A stretch of 64,000 nucleotides of DNA, taken from assembly GCF_012641435.1 (NCBI RefSeq), contig NZ_JABAIJ010000001.1, forward strand, positions 992,001 through 1,056,000. Direction: 5' to 3'. The position numbers and the translations under genes were made by a program. Positions 9,891-17,698 of this stretch are shown one piece after another; position 1 is the stretch's first letter; the number at the start of each line of letters is the position of its first letter. The notes under the pieces are model-generated. The model saw nothing but the letters and a program-made list of their open reading frames with translations, made no database searches and was not told where the DNA came from. This stretch comes from Rhizobium sp. P38BS-XIX (lineage in GTDB: Bacteria > Pseudomonadota > Alphaproteobacteria > Rhizobiales > Rhizobiaceae).

Positions 9891-10880
9891 ATGGCCGCTA
9901 TCGCCGAGAGTGCCGATGCACCGCAAAAAATGCCACGCATCGGCATTCTTGATACGGCCCGCGGCATCGCTCTGCTGGCGATGGCAAGCTACCATTGCAC
10001 CTGGGATTTTGAATATTTCGGCTATCTCGATTCCGGTACGGCCGAAACGGGCTGGCTGAAGCTCTACGCGAGAACCATTGCCAGCACCTTCCTGTTCCTG
10101 GCCGGCTTCAGTCTCGTCCTTGCCAACACGCCGGAGATTCGCTGGCGGCCATACCTGCGGCGCCTGGGCATGATCGTGATCGCTGCGGTCGCGATCTCCG
10201 TCGTCACTTATTTCCTGATCGGTCAGGGATGGATCTATTTCGGGATTCTGCACTCTATTGCCGCTGCAAGCATTATTGGCCTGCTATTCCTCCGACTTCC
10301 CGCCTTCGCAACCCTGCTGATCGCCGTCCTGCTGGCGGCTGGCATCGTCGTCGACAATGTGATCGCGCCATTTTCGCTACATTCGGCGGCATTCGACACG
10401 CCATGGCTCTGGTGGGTGGGGCTGTCGGTCACCCCGCAGCAATCCAACGACTATGTGCCCTTGTTTCCCTGGCTGACACCATTTCTGTTCGGGCTTGGCG
10501 TGGCGCAACTGGCAATCTCCCTGAACATACTTCCTCGACTGGCGAAATTCGGGCCGGGGCGGAACGTGATCGCTCGCGCCGGTCGCCATAGCCTGGCGTT
10601 CTATCTCATCCATCAACCGTTGCTGTTTGGCCTTGTCTATCTCCTCTCAGTCGTAGCGCCGGCGCCGCAACCCGATCCCAAGGTCGGTTATATCAAGGAA
10701 TGCGTCGCGGCCTGCACGCAATCCGGCGGGGAAACCATGTGCCGCAGTTTCTGCCAATGCACCCTGGATAAATTGCAGGAACAAAACCTCTTCACGCCCT
10801 TGGAATCAGGCGCCATCAAAGCGGGCAGCGATGAACGGGTAAATCGAATCGCGATACAATGCACAGAGCAAGCGCAATGA
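9891..10880 (+). CDS. DUF1624 / heparan-alpha-glucosaminide N-acetyltransferase-like membrane protein
   Basis: Polytopic membrane protein of about 329 aa. The segment RIGILDTARGIALLAMASYH is the start of the DUF1624/acyltransferase-3-like fold: first helix with a conserved D..RG and a His. Further helices continue to about residue 265. The C-terminal tail, about 70 residues, is soluble and unusually cysteine-rich (CVAACTQSGGETMCRSFCQC), which is not part of the usual fold. ATG 9891 follows GGAAGGA; a TTG two codons earlier is less likely. It may transfer an acyl group to an envelope sugar, but the substrate is unknown. Confidence 0.8.
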   Translation: MAAIAESADAPQKMPRIGILDTARGIALLAMASYHCTWDFEYFGYLDSGTAETGWLKLYARTIASTFLFLAGFSLVLANTPEIRWRPYLRRLGMIVIAAVAISVVTYFLIGQGWIYFGILHSIAAASIIGLLFLRLPAFATLLIAVLLAAGIVVDNVIAPFSLHSAAFDTPWLWWVGLSVTPQQSNDYVPLFPWLTPFLFGLGVAQLAISLNILPRLAKFGPGRNVIARAGRHSLAFYLIHQPLLFGLVYLLSVVAPAPQPDPKVGYIKECVAACTQSGGETMCRSFCQCTLDKLQEQNLFTPLESGAIKAGSDERVNRIAIQCTEQAQ

Positions 10881-11441
10881 TATGGCTATCGCAGCCGCAG
10901 TCTATCGGCTCCCGAACAGCAACAGAATCCGACCGATTCGGGTTCTTTTCAAATAGACCAAATTCGTGGAGACCGAATCTTCCCGACCACGGTAGAGATC
11001 CATATGGCGGCCATTCTCAACGCCTGACATCGTTTCCAGTCGGGCTGATGTCTTCCCGCTCAAAAAAGAGCAACCCGGTTCGCGACAATTGACATTAACC
11101 GCGCCGGAGAGACGTTGAACGGAGCCGATGGTGATGCTGAGCTGCACGTCGGAGCTTCTCTCATCGAGAAGCTCGCAGGAGACATCGATCTGGTAATCGA
11201 CTTGACCAGATATAGGGTCCTAATCATCAAGCGATAACGCATAAGCGACTGCAATCCTGGGCTGCGCCACGCCTGCGGCACAACCGGCGCCGACGTGCGG
11301 AAAAATCGCCGTCACGCCTATAAAAATGGCAAGGAAACGTCGTGCAGCCACGGTGATCAACCCAATGAAATTCGGGTTCTACAGGCACGCAGGCATGAAT
11401 TAAGGCGGAATTTCAGTCACTTCATGCGGAAATGCGGACGA
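10881..11441. other. 560-bp gap without a convincing gene
   Basis: No gene on either strand has both a plausible start and coding character. A short plus-strand frame (TTG 11115 to TAA 11237, 40 aa, behind GGAGAG) is the only candidate and has no support from length or family. The stretch might be a decayed gene or regulatory DNA. Confidence 0.4.
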
Positions 11442-11831
11442 TTACGTTCCCACGCCAATTTCTGCAAGCCGACCAAGACAGGCTTCCTCGACGTTATCGA
11501 GTTCGCTCAACGTGTCCTCAATGTCCTTGCGCTTCTGGCGCAGCTCATCGCGCTTTTCGTCCACGCGCTTCATCAGCAGCTTGAGCTGGCCGATTTCGCC
11601 TGGAGGTTCTTTGTAAACCTGGATGATTTCGCGGATTTCAGCGATGGTGAAGCCGATGCGGCGACCGCGCAGGATTTCCTGGATCAGCCGCCGGTCTGCC
11701 GGTCGAAACAGGCGCGTGCGCCCGCGACGCTCGGGATGGATAAGACCCTCGTCCTCGTAGAATCGCAACGTCCGGGTCGAAACCCCGAATTCCCGAGTAA
11801 GCTCGGTTATGCTATAATATCCGTCGACCAA
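11442..11831 (-). CDS. MerR-family transcriptional regulator, LiuR-like
   Basis: Protein of 129 aa: winged helix-turn-helix of the MerR type at residues 5-75 (YSITELTREFGVSTRTLRFY, then GRTRLFRPADRRL and ILRGRRIGFTIAEIREII) and a long C-terminal coiled coil (about 85-125) for dimerisation. The pattern LRGRRIGF plus the short coiled coil resembles LiuR, which controls branched-chain amino acid degradation. A 22-bp near-perfect palindrome lies 34-55 bp upstream of the start and suits autoregulation. No liu genes are in the window; propionyl-CoA carboxylase, a neighbouring pathway, lies 7 kb away. The LiuR assignment is by similarity of pattern, not by search. Confidence 0.88.
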   Translation of the reverse strand: MVDGYYSITELTREFGVSTRTLRFYEDEGLIHPERRGRTRLFRPADRRLIQEILRGRRIGFTIAEIREIIQVYKEPPGEIGQLKLLMKRVDEKRDELRQKRKDIEDTLSELDNVEEACLGRLAEIGVGT

Positions 11832-11864
11832 GAATCCGCCCCTATCTGATGGTCGATCATAATA

Positions 11865-11886
11865 TTGACTTTTACGTAATAGTCAA
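11865..11886. promoter_or_regulatory. Probable MerR/LiuR-type operator
   Basis: Near-perfect 22-bp palindrome: TTGACT, a core TTTACGTAAT, then AGTCAA, with one mismatched pair. It lies in the divergent region between the regulator and the peptide-deformylase-like gene. LiuR-type sites described in proteobacteria have a similar TTGAC...TTTACGTAA character. Confidence 0.6.
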
Positions 11887-12126
11887 TTTTTGTTGATGAG
11901 CGCGTTTTGCTGACACTTCGTAGCGTCGATGGACATCGCCGACGCATCGGATTTGGTTACTTGGCAAAGCCAACACCATTCTGGCAATCCAGCCGTTCAT
12001 GCGGAAGGCGAAACTCATTGTCAACAAGTGGATAGCGCGGGAATCTGCTATATCAATCGAAGATCGTATCGGCCTTTCCATGTGTCGATAGATCCATCGC
12101 AAGTCGTTTCACAGGAAGCCCGTCAC

Positions 12127-12627
12127 GTGCCAGTTCGCCCGATCATACGTTTTCCCGATGCACTGCTTCGAACGCCCTGCACACCCGTCACCGCATTCGA
12201 CGATGAGCTGCGCGCGCTCGTAACGGACCTTCTCGACACGATGCGCGCGGCACCTGGCGTCGGCATCACCGGCCCGCATATCGGTGTTCTCAAGCGCGTC
12301 GTTGTCATCGAGCTCGATCGTGAAAATGGCGTGCGCACCTATATAAACCCCGAGCTTATCGAGTCATCGGAAGAAACAATGCAACACATGGAAGGCAGCG
12401 TCTCCATGCCGGGATTGACGGAAGAGATCGTCAGGCCGAAATCTATCCGGTTTCGCTACCAGGATATTGAGGGTGTGGTGCATGAAGAAGTTGCCGAGGA
12501 TTTCCTGGCCATCTGCATTCAGCACGAAATCGATCAGCTCGATGGCATCTTCTGGCTACAGCGTCTTTCCAAGCTCAAGCGCGATCGCTTGGTGAAGAAA
12601 TGGGAAAAGGCGCGGCACGCCGCCTGA
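12127..12627 (+). CDS. Peptide deformylase-like protein, metal site lost
   Basis: Protein of 166 aa with the peptide deformylase fold but altered in all three motifs. Motif I (GLAAPQ in active enzymes) reads GVGITGPHIG at 44-53. Motif II, normally EGCLS, reads EGSVSMP, so the metal ligand Cys is Ser91. Motif III, normally HExDH, reads HEIDQLDG, so the second His ligand is Gln137. Only His133 and the catalytic Glu134 remain. It should not bind Fe/Zn normally and is probably not a deformylase; the active def must be elsewhere. The GTG start at 12127 gives the family-like N-terminus RPIIRFPDALLRTPC; the frame is open further upstream. Confidence 0.85.
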   Translation: MPVRPIIRFPDALLRTPCTPVTAFDDELRALVTDLLDTMRAAPGVGITGPHIGVLKRVVVIELDRENGVRTYINPELIESSEETMQHMEGSVSMPGLTEEIVRPKSIRFRYQDIEGVVHEEVAEDFLAICIQHEIDQLDGIFWLQRLSKLKRDRLVKKWEKARHAA

Positions 12628-12631
12628 ATCA

Positions 12632-12658
12632 AAACGGGCGCCCATCGGGCGCCCGTTT
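12632..12658 (+). terminator. Bidirectional intrinsic terminator
   Basis: Perfect 12-bp stem (AAACGGGCGCCC with its complement) and a 3-nt ATC loop between the plus-strand deformylase-like gene and the minus-strand secreted protein gene; the A/T ends serve both directions. Confidence 0.8.
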
Positions 12659-12678
12659 CAGATCATTCAGTGAAATAA

Positions 12679-13215
12679 TCAGCCCTTGAGCTTGGAGTTG
12701 CAGAGGCTGTAGTAGCCGCCGCCCTTCTGGATCCACTTCAGGCCGCCGAGCGAATTGCTGGCCTTGGCCGAATTGTAAGCGTCGACGCAGGTGTGGAAGC
12801 GGCCCTTGCCGGGCGTTTCGCTGGCATATTTCGCATCAACCTTTGCCGGGAAGGTTACGCCGGCCGGCGCAGCAGTCGTCGGCTTTGCCGGTTCCTTTGC
12901 CGGCGGCTTCGTGGAGTCCGGCTCTTCGGCATCAACCTTGGCTGCAGCGGTGGTCTTCGCTGTCTTCGCCGGGGTCGTGGCAGCCGGTGCAGTTGCAGCC
13001 GGAGCGGTCGTCGTGGTTGCGCTGGCGTCGGCGCTGCACTGCGTCGCGCGGAAGTCGTTCCACTTCTGGCCGTTCAGGGTGCCGGCAGTCTTGGCAGCCT
13101 GATATTTGGCGCTGCACTCTTTCATCGTGAGTGCTGAAGCTGAAGAAGCGAGGCCCATCGAGCCTACAACTGCAAGAGACGCAAAAGACATCAACAGAAT
13201 GGCACGACTTGTCAT
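12679..13215 (-). CDS. Secreted protein with a duplicated Cys-containing motif
   Basis: Predicted periplasmic protein of 178 aa. Signal peptide at residues 1-30 (ending SASA-LTMKEC). Two similar blocks, one after the signal (CSAKYQAAKTAGTLNGQKW ... TQC) and one at the C-terminus (CVDAYNSAKASNSLGGLKW ... SLC), each with two Cys about 25 apart, are joined by a long Ala/Thr/Pro/Lys-rich linker (about 60-115). The layout recalls the PsiF repeat family, but the match is loose. ATG 13215 is chosen because the GGAGGA site lies 7 nt before it; the ATG at 13221 is too close. Function unknown. Confidence 0.75.
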   Translation of the reverse strand: MTSRAILLMSFASLAVVGSMGLASSASALTMKECSAKYQAAKTAGTLNGQKWNDFRATQCSADASATTTTAPAATAPAATTPAKTAKTTAAAKVDAEEPDSTKPPAKEPAKPTTAAPAGVTFPAKVDAKYASETPGKGRFHTCVDAYNSAKASNSLGGLKWIQKGGGYYSLCNSKLKG

Positions 13216-13531
13216 TGGCATTTCCTCCGCTCTATGACGAATGTCGAAACTATTAATCGTATCGTCCCCTTCGATTGTCAATCGACACGCGATTTCGGGG
13301 CGACGGATGACACCATATGCGGTCGAACATGAACGCAAACTGTACGAAAATAGCTATCGGAAAGAGCGACTTAACCTGAAAAGCAATCTGTGATGGCAGG
13401 GCGCTGCATGCCGGTTTCAGCCCATAAGACATCCGACAAAGTCCCGATATGACACGCTCATCACGCTGCCATAGTCGTGACCTCGAATGATGTCTGTGAA
13501 GACTTATACCGTAACGGGATCCCTGCCCTTG
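13216..13531. other. Intergenic region, no gene seen
   Basis: Contains the upstream region of the duplicated-motif secreted protein. I see no further gene, hairpin with T-run or repeat. Confidence 0.4.
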
Positions 13532-13858
13532 CTACTGACACATCAGATAGGCGTGCGGCACGCAGGTGCAGGCATAGGACGGCGTCGGGCACGTATTGTC
13601 CTGCAAAGTGCGATCATCACAATTGCACGTGACGAAATAGGACGAATTATTCGGCAGCTTCAGGATGCTGGAGGTAGAGTAGCCACTGCCGAGATCGGCG
13701 CGCCGGTAGCTGAAGCTTGATGCGGAATTGCCTGCATCCGGTTTGGTCGCTGTTTGGGCTTGCGCCATGGTGGGTGTAATGGCCAACGCCAACGCCAGAA
13801 CCAACGATAGCCTGCTGCCAACCCCACGGTATCTTTTTGCGCCGATAACCGCTCTCAT
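13532..13858 (-). CDS. Small secreted cysteine-rich hypothetical protein
   Basis: Protein of 108 aa with a basic N-terminus and signal peptide ending TPTMAQAQ (about residues 12-34). The mature part is about 75 aa, rich in Ser/Tyr/Asn, with five or six cysteines in the last 35 residues (CNCDDRTLQDNTC, YACTC, LMC), suggesting disulfides in the periplasm. The ATG at 13858 follows GGAG at 9 nt; the frame is open upstream to 13954. No named family recognised. Confidence 0.65.
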   Translation of the reverse strand: MRAVIGAKRYRGVGSRLSLVLALALAITPTMAQAQTATKPDAGNSASSFSYRRADLGSGYSTSSILKLPNNSSYFVTCNCDDRTLQDNTCPTPSYACTCVPHAYLMCQ

Positions 13859-14044
13859 CTCTGTTATTCTCCATGGATGCTTCATCGCGACAAGGACCTG
13901 GGACTCCTTATCGTCGCAAAACGCTAGCATCGCCGGACCAGCCCTGAAAGCCAACCGAACCGCGCAATCGTTCCGTGACGATCACGCTTTCTCGATATAC
14001 GAACCGGCACGACATGCAGGTCGACAAGGAGACTGTAGCTCTTA

Positions 14045-14139
14045 AGCCTTGAAGTGTGTTTTTACCGCCCTACACTCTTAGAGGCAGTTCCCCTCTCTAT
14101 GCCCTGGATGCTCTCCCTTCCAGGGCATTTTTCTTTTTT
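14045..14139 (+). ncRNA. Candidate trans-acting small RNA (three hairpins and terminator)
   Basis: Three consecutive stem-loops: AGTGTG/TACACT (14053-14076, with one G-T pair), AGAGG/CCTCT (14080-14096), and a 9-bp terminator stem TGCCCTGGA/TCCAGGGCA (14100-14127) followed by TTTTTCTTTTTT. No coding gene on this strand precedes the terminator; the nearest upstream gene is on the other strand. The terminator loop contains CTCTCCCTT, a possible anti-Shine-Dalgarno sequence as in several alphaproteobacterial sRNAs. A possible promoter is CGTGAC (13974) and TATACG (13996), 16 bp apart, which would start the RNA near 14008. I cannot assign a known family. Confidence 0.4.
14100..14139 (+). terminator. 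Strong intrinsic terminator without an upstream coding gene
   Basis: Nine-base-pair stem, 10-nt loop and a T-rich tail of 12 nt with one C. It is the best-formed terminator in the window yet ends no visible protein gene. Confidence 0.85.
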
Positions 14140-14356
14140 GAAGCAGAGGTCAGATGGCACTGGAGATTGCGCCAGGATTGGCTTCAGCACTCATGGCGCA
14201 TGTCACTTCATGTTTTCAGTCAGGCGCTTGGAAATGATTCGCCAAGCCCTCATCATCAGCGTAGATTGAATTTACCGCTGGCCACCCGAACCCGTAGGCG
14301 CCGGCGGCTGAGAGAGCTGACATACTCTCGCCTGCAGAGGTCAAGGAGCTACCGGC

Positions 14357-14518
14357 ATGACCTCGCATAACAATCGCGATAATATCCTGAGTGACCAGAA
14401 GCTGCACGATCTCCTTAAAGCGGAAGTCGAGCTGGAGCGCTTAGGTGAATTCAAGCGCGATACGCCGACGCAGAGCGAATTGCCTGCCGAAGAACGTGCA
14501 GAAGAATCGATTCTGTAA
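14357..14518 (+). CDS. Small acidic hypothetical protein, 53 aa
   Basis: Short frame from ATG 14357 to TAA 14518: starts MTSHNNRDNILSDQKLH and ends EERAEESIL. A good ribosome site (AAGGAG) ends 8 nt before the ATG. Amphipathic helical pattern in the middle (KLHDLLKAEVELERLGEF), highly charged, no cysteine, no membrane segment. No family recognised. The match of ribosome site, helical composition and clean stop makes a real small gene likely. It is convergent with lipB. Confidence 0.55.
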   Translation: MTSHNNRDNILSDQKLHDLLKAEVELERLGEFKRDTPTQSELPAEERAEESIL

Positions 14519-14629
14519 CCGCATGATTTCGAGTAATGCCCGCGGCCGCAGACACGACCTGCGACTGCACCGCATTTTTGCGCGCGCTGACTTAGCCGAC
14601 GCCGACAACCACGGAGCTTGAGCCAGCGC

Positions 14630-15346
14630 TTAAGCGTCGTTGACGGTCTGGCCGAAGACTTCCTCAAATGCGTCGCGCAGGCGAATATCGACATCCGTCA
14701 TCATGACAGGCAGGCCAAGATCGACAAGGCTCGTCACACCATAAGCCGAGATCCCACACGGAACGATCCCGGTAAAGTGGCCGAGGTCGGGATCGACATT
14801 CAAAGAAAGCCCGTGAAACGTCACCCATTTGCGCACGCGGATGCCCAGGGCTGCGATCTTGTCTTCGGTCATGCCGCCATCGGGCAGGAGCGGCTTTTCC
14901 GGGCGCCGCACCCAGACGCCGACGCGATCTTCCCTTCGCTCGCCACGCACATTCATCGAATCGAGCGTGCGAATGATGACTTCCTCGAGCGCGCCGACGA
15001 AGGCGCGGATATCCTGCCGACGACACTTGAGGTCAAGCATGACATAGGCAACACGCTGCCCCGGCCCATGATAAGTGTATTCGCCACCGCGTCCCGTCGC
15101 GAAAACGGGGAATCGATCCGGCTCGATGAGATCGGCGGAATTCGCGCTCGTTCCCGCTGTATAAAGCGGCGGATGCTCAACCAGCCAGACGAGCTCCGGC
15201 GCTTGCCCCTCGGCGATGGCCGCCACCTCCGCTTCCATGGTGGCAACGGCTTCTTCATAGGGGACAAGGTGATCGCTGATGCGCCAGCGAACGGGTGGCG
15301 TGCCTTGGGCGGGAAGCATCTGGTGAGAAAGTTCTGTACGAAGCAT
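14630..15346 (-). CDS. lipB: Octanoyl-[acyl-carrier-protein] transferase LipB
   Basis: Transfers the octanoyl group from acyl carrier protein to lipoyl domains, the first step of lipoic acid synthesis; it would serve GcvH at 31.7 kb and the 2-oxoacid dehydrogenases. Signatures: [17 protein letters not shown], the lysine in [12 protein letters not shown], and the acyl-thioester Cys in GIVPCGI. The protein is 238 aa from ATG 15346 (MLRTELSHQ); the frame extends 11 codons upstream. Complete. Confidence 0.95.
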   Translation of the reverse strand: MLRTELSHQMLPAQGTPPVRWRISDHLVPYEEAVATMEAEVAAIAEGQAPELVWLVEHPPLYTAGTSANSADLIEPDRFPVFATGRGGEYTYHGPGQRVAYVMLDLKCRRQDIRAFVGALEEVIIRTLDSMNVRGERREDRVGVWVRRPEKPLLPDGGMTEDKIAALGIRVRKWVTFHGLSLNVDPDLGHFTGIVPCGISAYGVTSLVDLGLPVMMTDVDIRLRDAFEEVFGQTVNDA

Positions 15347-15585
15347 ATGGCAGTCCTTTACGCGCCGCCGGCCGCACATGTGGAAATCCTGCGCGCTGAC
15401 GGATTATCCACATATGGCGCTATTCGGGCGCGAATTCAAACATCTAAGGCGTTTCCACCGCATTCGTGGCGTCGCAATCGAAGGCCCTGTGAAGGAATTT
15501 AAAAAAACTGACATATCGCTCTTGTGCCCCCCGAATGCTTTTGCTACATGCAGCCGCGCCGGAGCAATTCGGCGCCTACCACGAT

Positions 15586-15670
15586 GCGGTCGTGGCGGAA
15601 TTGGTAGACGCGCAGCGTTGAGGTCGCTGTGGGGCAACCCGTGGAAGTTCGAGTCTTCTCGACCGCACCA
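15586..15670 (+). tRNA. tRNA-Leu (anticodon GAG)
   Basis: Class II tRNA of 85 nt. Acceptor GCGGTCG pairs with CGACCGC; CCA is encoded. The anticodon stem CAGCG/CGCTG encloses loop TTGAGGT, giving anticodon GAG at 15620-15622 (reads CUC/CUU). A long variable arm (TGGGGCAACCCG) and the T-arm TTCGAGT are present. No truncated tRNA copy or integrase lies next to it, so it does not look like an occupied attachment site. Confidence 0.95.
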
Positions 15671-15672
15671 AG

Positions 15673-15700
15673 AACCCGGCTTAGGCCGGGTTTTTTGTTT
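15673..15700 (+). terminator. Intrinsic terminator after tRNA-Leu
   Basis: Eight-base-pair stem AACCCGGC/GCCGGGTT with loop TTAG and a T-rich tail, directly after the tRNA CCA end. The stretch from there to 15922 contains nothing I can identify. Confidence 0.9.
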
Positions 15701-15922
15701 TTAAACAATGCCTTGAGAATGAAAATGAATATGTCTCAGCACGAGACCAGGCGCGGGACACCACTTGCCCATTGCCGTCCTCAAGACGCCATCCAATAAA
15801 TACATGAACTGTGGATGCATGACATCCGAGCGACACGACAGATCTGATTGAATCTGCGCGCCCACTCGAATGTATGAGACACTCAAGCAGCTTCTTACGG
15901 GAAAAGTCGCCACAGCGCTCCT

Positions 15923-16963
15923 TTAGGACGAAACCAGATCGCTGAAGCGGTTCTTCAATCCCTTCGCAACGTATCTGACAAATGAAGGACGAGCGATCCT
16001 GACCTTCCGAAAACCACGTCCTTGCTCTCTTGCTGACAACGCCAATAGCTGCATCCGATCGTGATGGCTGATCGGCTTGCGGTCGACGAGGCGAAGATGA
16101 GCGAAGAATTCATGTTCTCGCGTCGTCGATACAAAATCCAGTGCAAGACGGCTTACTCCGATCGCATGGCACTCCTGCGCCAACAAGGCAAAGCTGGCCG
16201 GGGTGAACACCGAAGCGTGGCAATCCTCATAATTGTTTGGCGTATGGACGTGATCGGCAAAATAGCGTGCATGCGCGTCTTCAAGGCTCATATTCAGGAA
16301 GGTCAGATCGCGCACCTTATGCTTTGGGTCGCTCCAGGCAAGCTCCGCGCATTTGGCGGCCGCCAGCGTCGCATAATCAAAAAGCACCACATCGTTGTGA
16401 AAGGCGGGATTCTGTCTGAATGCTGACAACCATTGCCCTATTGTCGTGATTGGCCTGAAAAGATCGAAGCAATGCCGCTTATCCGGCAGTGCCAAAGTCA
16501 CGTAACCGCCGGGCTTGAGTAAGCGCGCGCAACTGTTCAGAAACCCGATCGGGTTTGGCAGATGTTCAAGGACATGGCTGAGAATAATGACCTCGAAGGT
16601 TCCGTGATGCTCCTCAGAAACTGAATCGGCTAGATCACCGGAACTCCAAACGAAATCCACGTCCTCGATGCTGTCCGGATCGTAGCCGGCATAAGCATAT
16701 TGCCGCAGCAAGCCGGCACGATCCATCTTATCGACTGTAAAGGCATTGAAACCCTTGCTCTTCGGTGCGAGTGGTCGGGCCAGCGGGCCGATTTCGAGAA
16801 CCTTGGTCGTTTGGCTGATATGTTTGCGCAGCCGTCGCCCCCGACTTTGATAGGGGTTGATCCAACTCGGTGTAACAAGTGACGGTGAAAGATCCGATGC
16901 CAGTGTGCCACGAGCTGTTCCCCCGAACAGCTGTCGGATCGACGTATAGATTCGCGATAGCAT
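15923..16963 (-). CDS. SAM-dependent methyltransferase (class I)
   Basis: Protein of 346 aa with a Rossmann-fold methyltransferase core at about residues 50-165: motif I VLEIGPLARPL, acidic loop FTVDKMD, then SHVLEHLPNP and LLKPGGYVTLALPDKRHCFD, typical of methyltransferases of the type-11 group. The 180-residue C-terminal part is not assignable. Substrate unknown; many such proteins modify surface sugars or act with glycosyltransferases, but none is adjacent. Monocistronic between tRNA-Leu and the XRE regulator. Confidence 0.85.
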   Translation of the reverse strand: MLSRIYTSIRQLFGGTARGTLASDLSPSLVTPSWINPYQSRGRRLRKHISQTTKVLEIGPLARPLAPKSKGFNAFTVDKMDRAGLLRQYAYAGYDPDSIEDVDFVWSSGDLADSVSEEHHGTFEVIILSHVLEHLPNPIGFLNSCARLLKPGGYVTLALPDKRHCFDLFRPITTIGQWLSAFRQNPAFHNDVVLFDYATLAAAKCAELAWSDPKHKVRDLTFLNMSLEDAHARYFADHVHTPNNYEDCHASVFTPASFALLAQECHAIGVSRLALDFVSTTREHEFFAHLRLVDRKPISHHDRMQLLALSAREQGRGFRKVRIARPSFVRYVAKGLKNRFSDLVSS

Positions 16964-17066
16964 TATGCCCCCATATGCTGAGCGCTATCCTTGCCCCCAA
17001 GATAGCGCTACAACTTTTTAGACGCATTTTTCAATTAGCGATAGTTTGATTTTCGGCCCGCAACGC

Positions 17067-17489
17067 CTAATGCGCCACATCCTTGCTGACATTGCGCAAC
17101 TGGATCTGATGATCGAGCCGTTCGACCTGACGCGTGGTTGCTTCGATCAGCCGGCCGATTTCCTGATAGGCTGCCTGAAGGCGGGAGAGCTCGTTTCGCA
17201 CGGCGGCAAGCACCCGCTCGTCGCTATCCTCGCCGGGGCCGTCGCCTGTTCCCGTCATCAGCCATGCCGGGGAAACGCCAAACAAGGCGGACATCTTGAC
17301 CAGCGCCGATGGCATCGGTTCCGAGCGATCGGATTCCCAGGCAAGCATGGTCTCCTCGCTAACGCCGAGCTGGCTTGCAAGCGCCTCAAGGCTTATGCCG
17401 GCCGCATCGCGGGCCATCGACATCCGCCCGCCCAAAGTGTCGCCACCCTCATCCGCAAAAATGGTCGTCTCTTGTTCGCTCTTGAACAT
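17067..17489 (-). CDS. XRE-family helix-turn-helix regulator
   Basis: Protein of 140 aa. Residues about 20-75 form a Cro/CI-type helix-turn-helix (RMSMARDAAGISLEALASQL, then AWESDRSEPMPSALVKMSALFGVS); residues 100-135 are a heptad-like helix (LSRLQAAYQEIGRLIEATTRQ) probably for dimerisation. ATG 17489 follows AGGAAAGGGG; the open frame continues upstream to 17636 but lacks family features there. Target unknown; it is divergent from the DMT exporter, a possible target. Confidence 0.85.
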   Translation of the reverse strand: MFKSEQETTIFADEGGDTLGGRMSMARDAAGISLEALASQLGVSEETMLAWESDRSEPMPSALVKMSALFGVSPAWLMTGTGDGPGEDSDERVLAAVRNELSRLQAAYQEIGRLIEATTRQVERLDHQIQLRNVSKDVAH

Positions 17490-17698
17490 GGATGAGATCC
17501 CCTTTCCTGGTCGCGCCTGAAATATCCGACGCCTGTATGTTTTAACCGTTTCAAAAGACACAGATAGGTCTAAGGGCGTCATCTCGCCACCATGATCTGT
17601 CCCAAATGGAAAAGTCGATGGCCCTCGCTTCATCAAGGTCTTGCCGTTCCCGGACTTGTATGTGATCGCTTCTTGATCGCCTGTCGTTCCTGTGTTTG

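Larger units (their letters stand above)
13859..14356. other. Gap holding a candidate small RNA and a promoter region
   Basis: No protein gene is convincing. The centre holds three adjacent hairpins ending in a strong terminator (see the ncRNA entry). From 14140 to 14356 nothing is recognisable apart from the ribosome site (AGGAG) of the small gene that begins at 14357. Confidence 0.45.

Noticed and set aside
11115..11237. Short plus-strand frame (TTG start behind GGAGAG, 40 aa)
   Set aside because: Only weak evidence: rare start codon, very short, no family. Left as a note within the 10881-11441 gap.
15586..15670. tRNA-Leu as attachment site of an integrated element
   Set aside because: No integrase and no direct repeat of the tRNA 3' end nearby; flanking genes look chromosomal.
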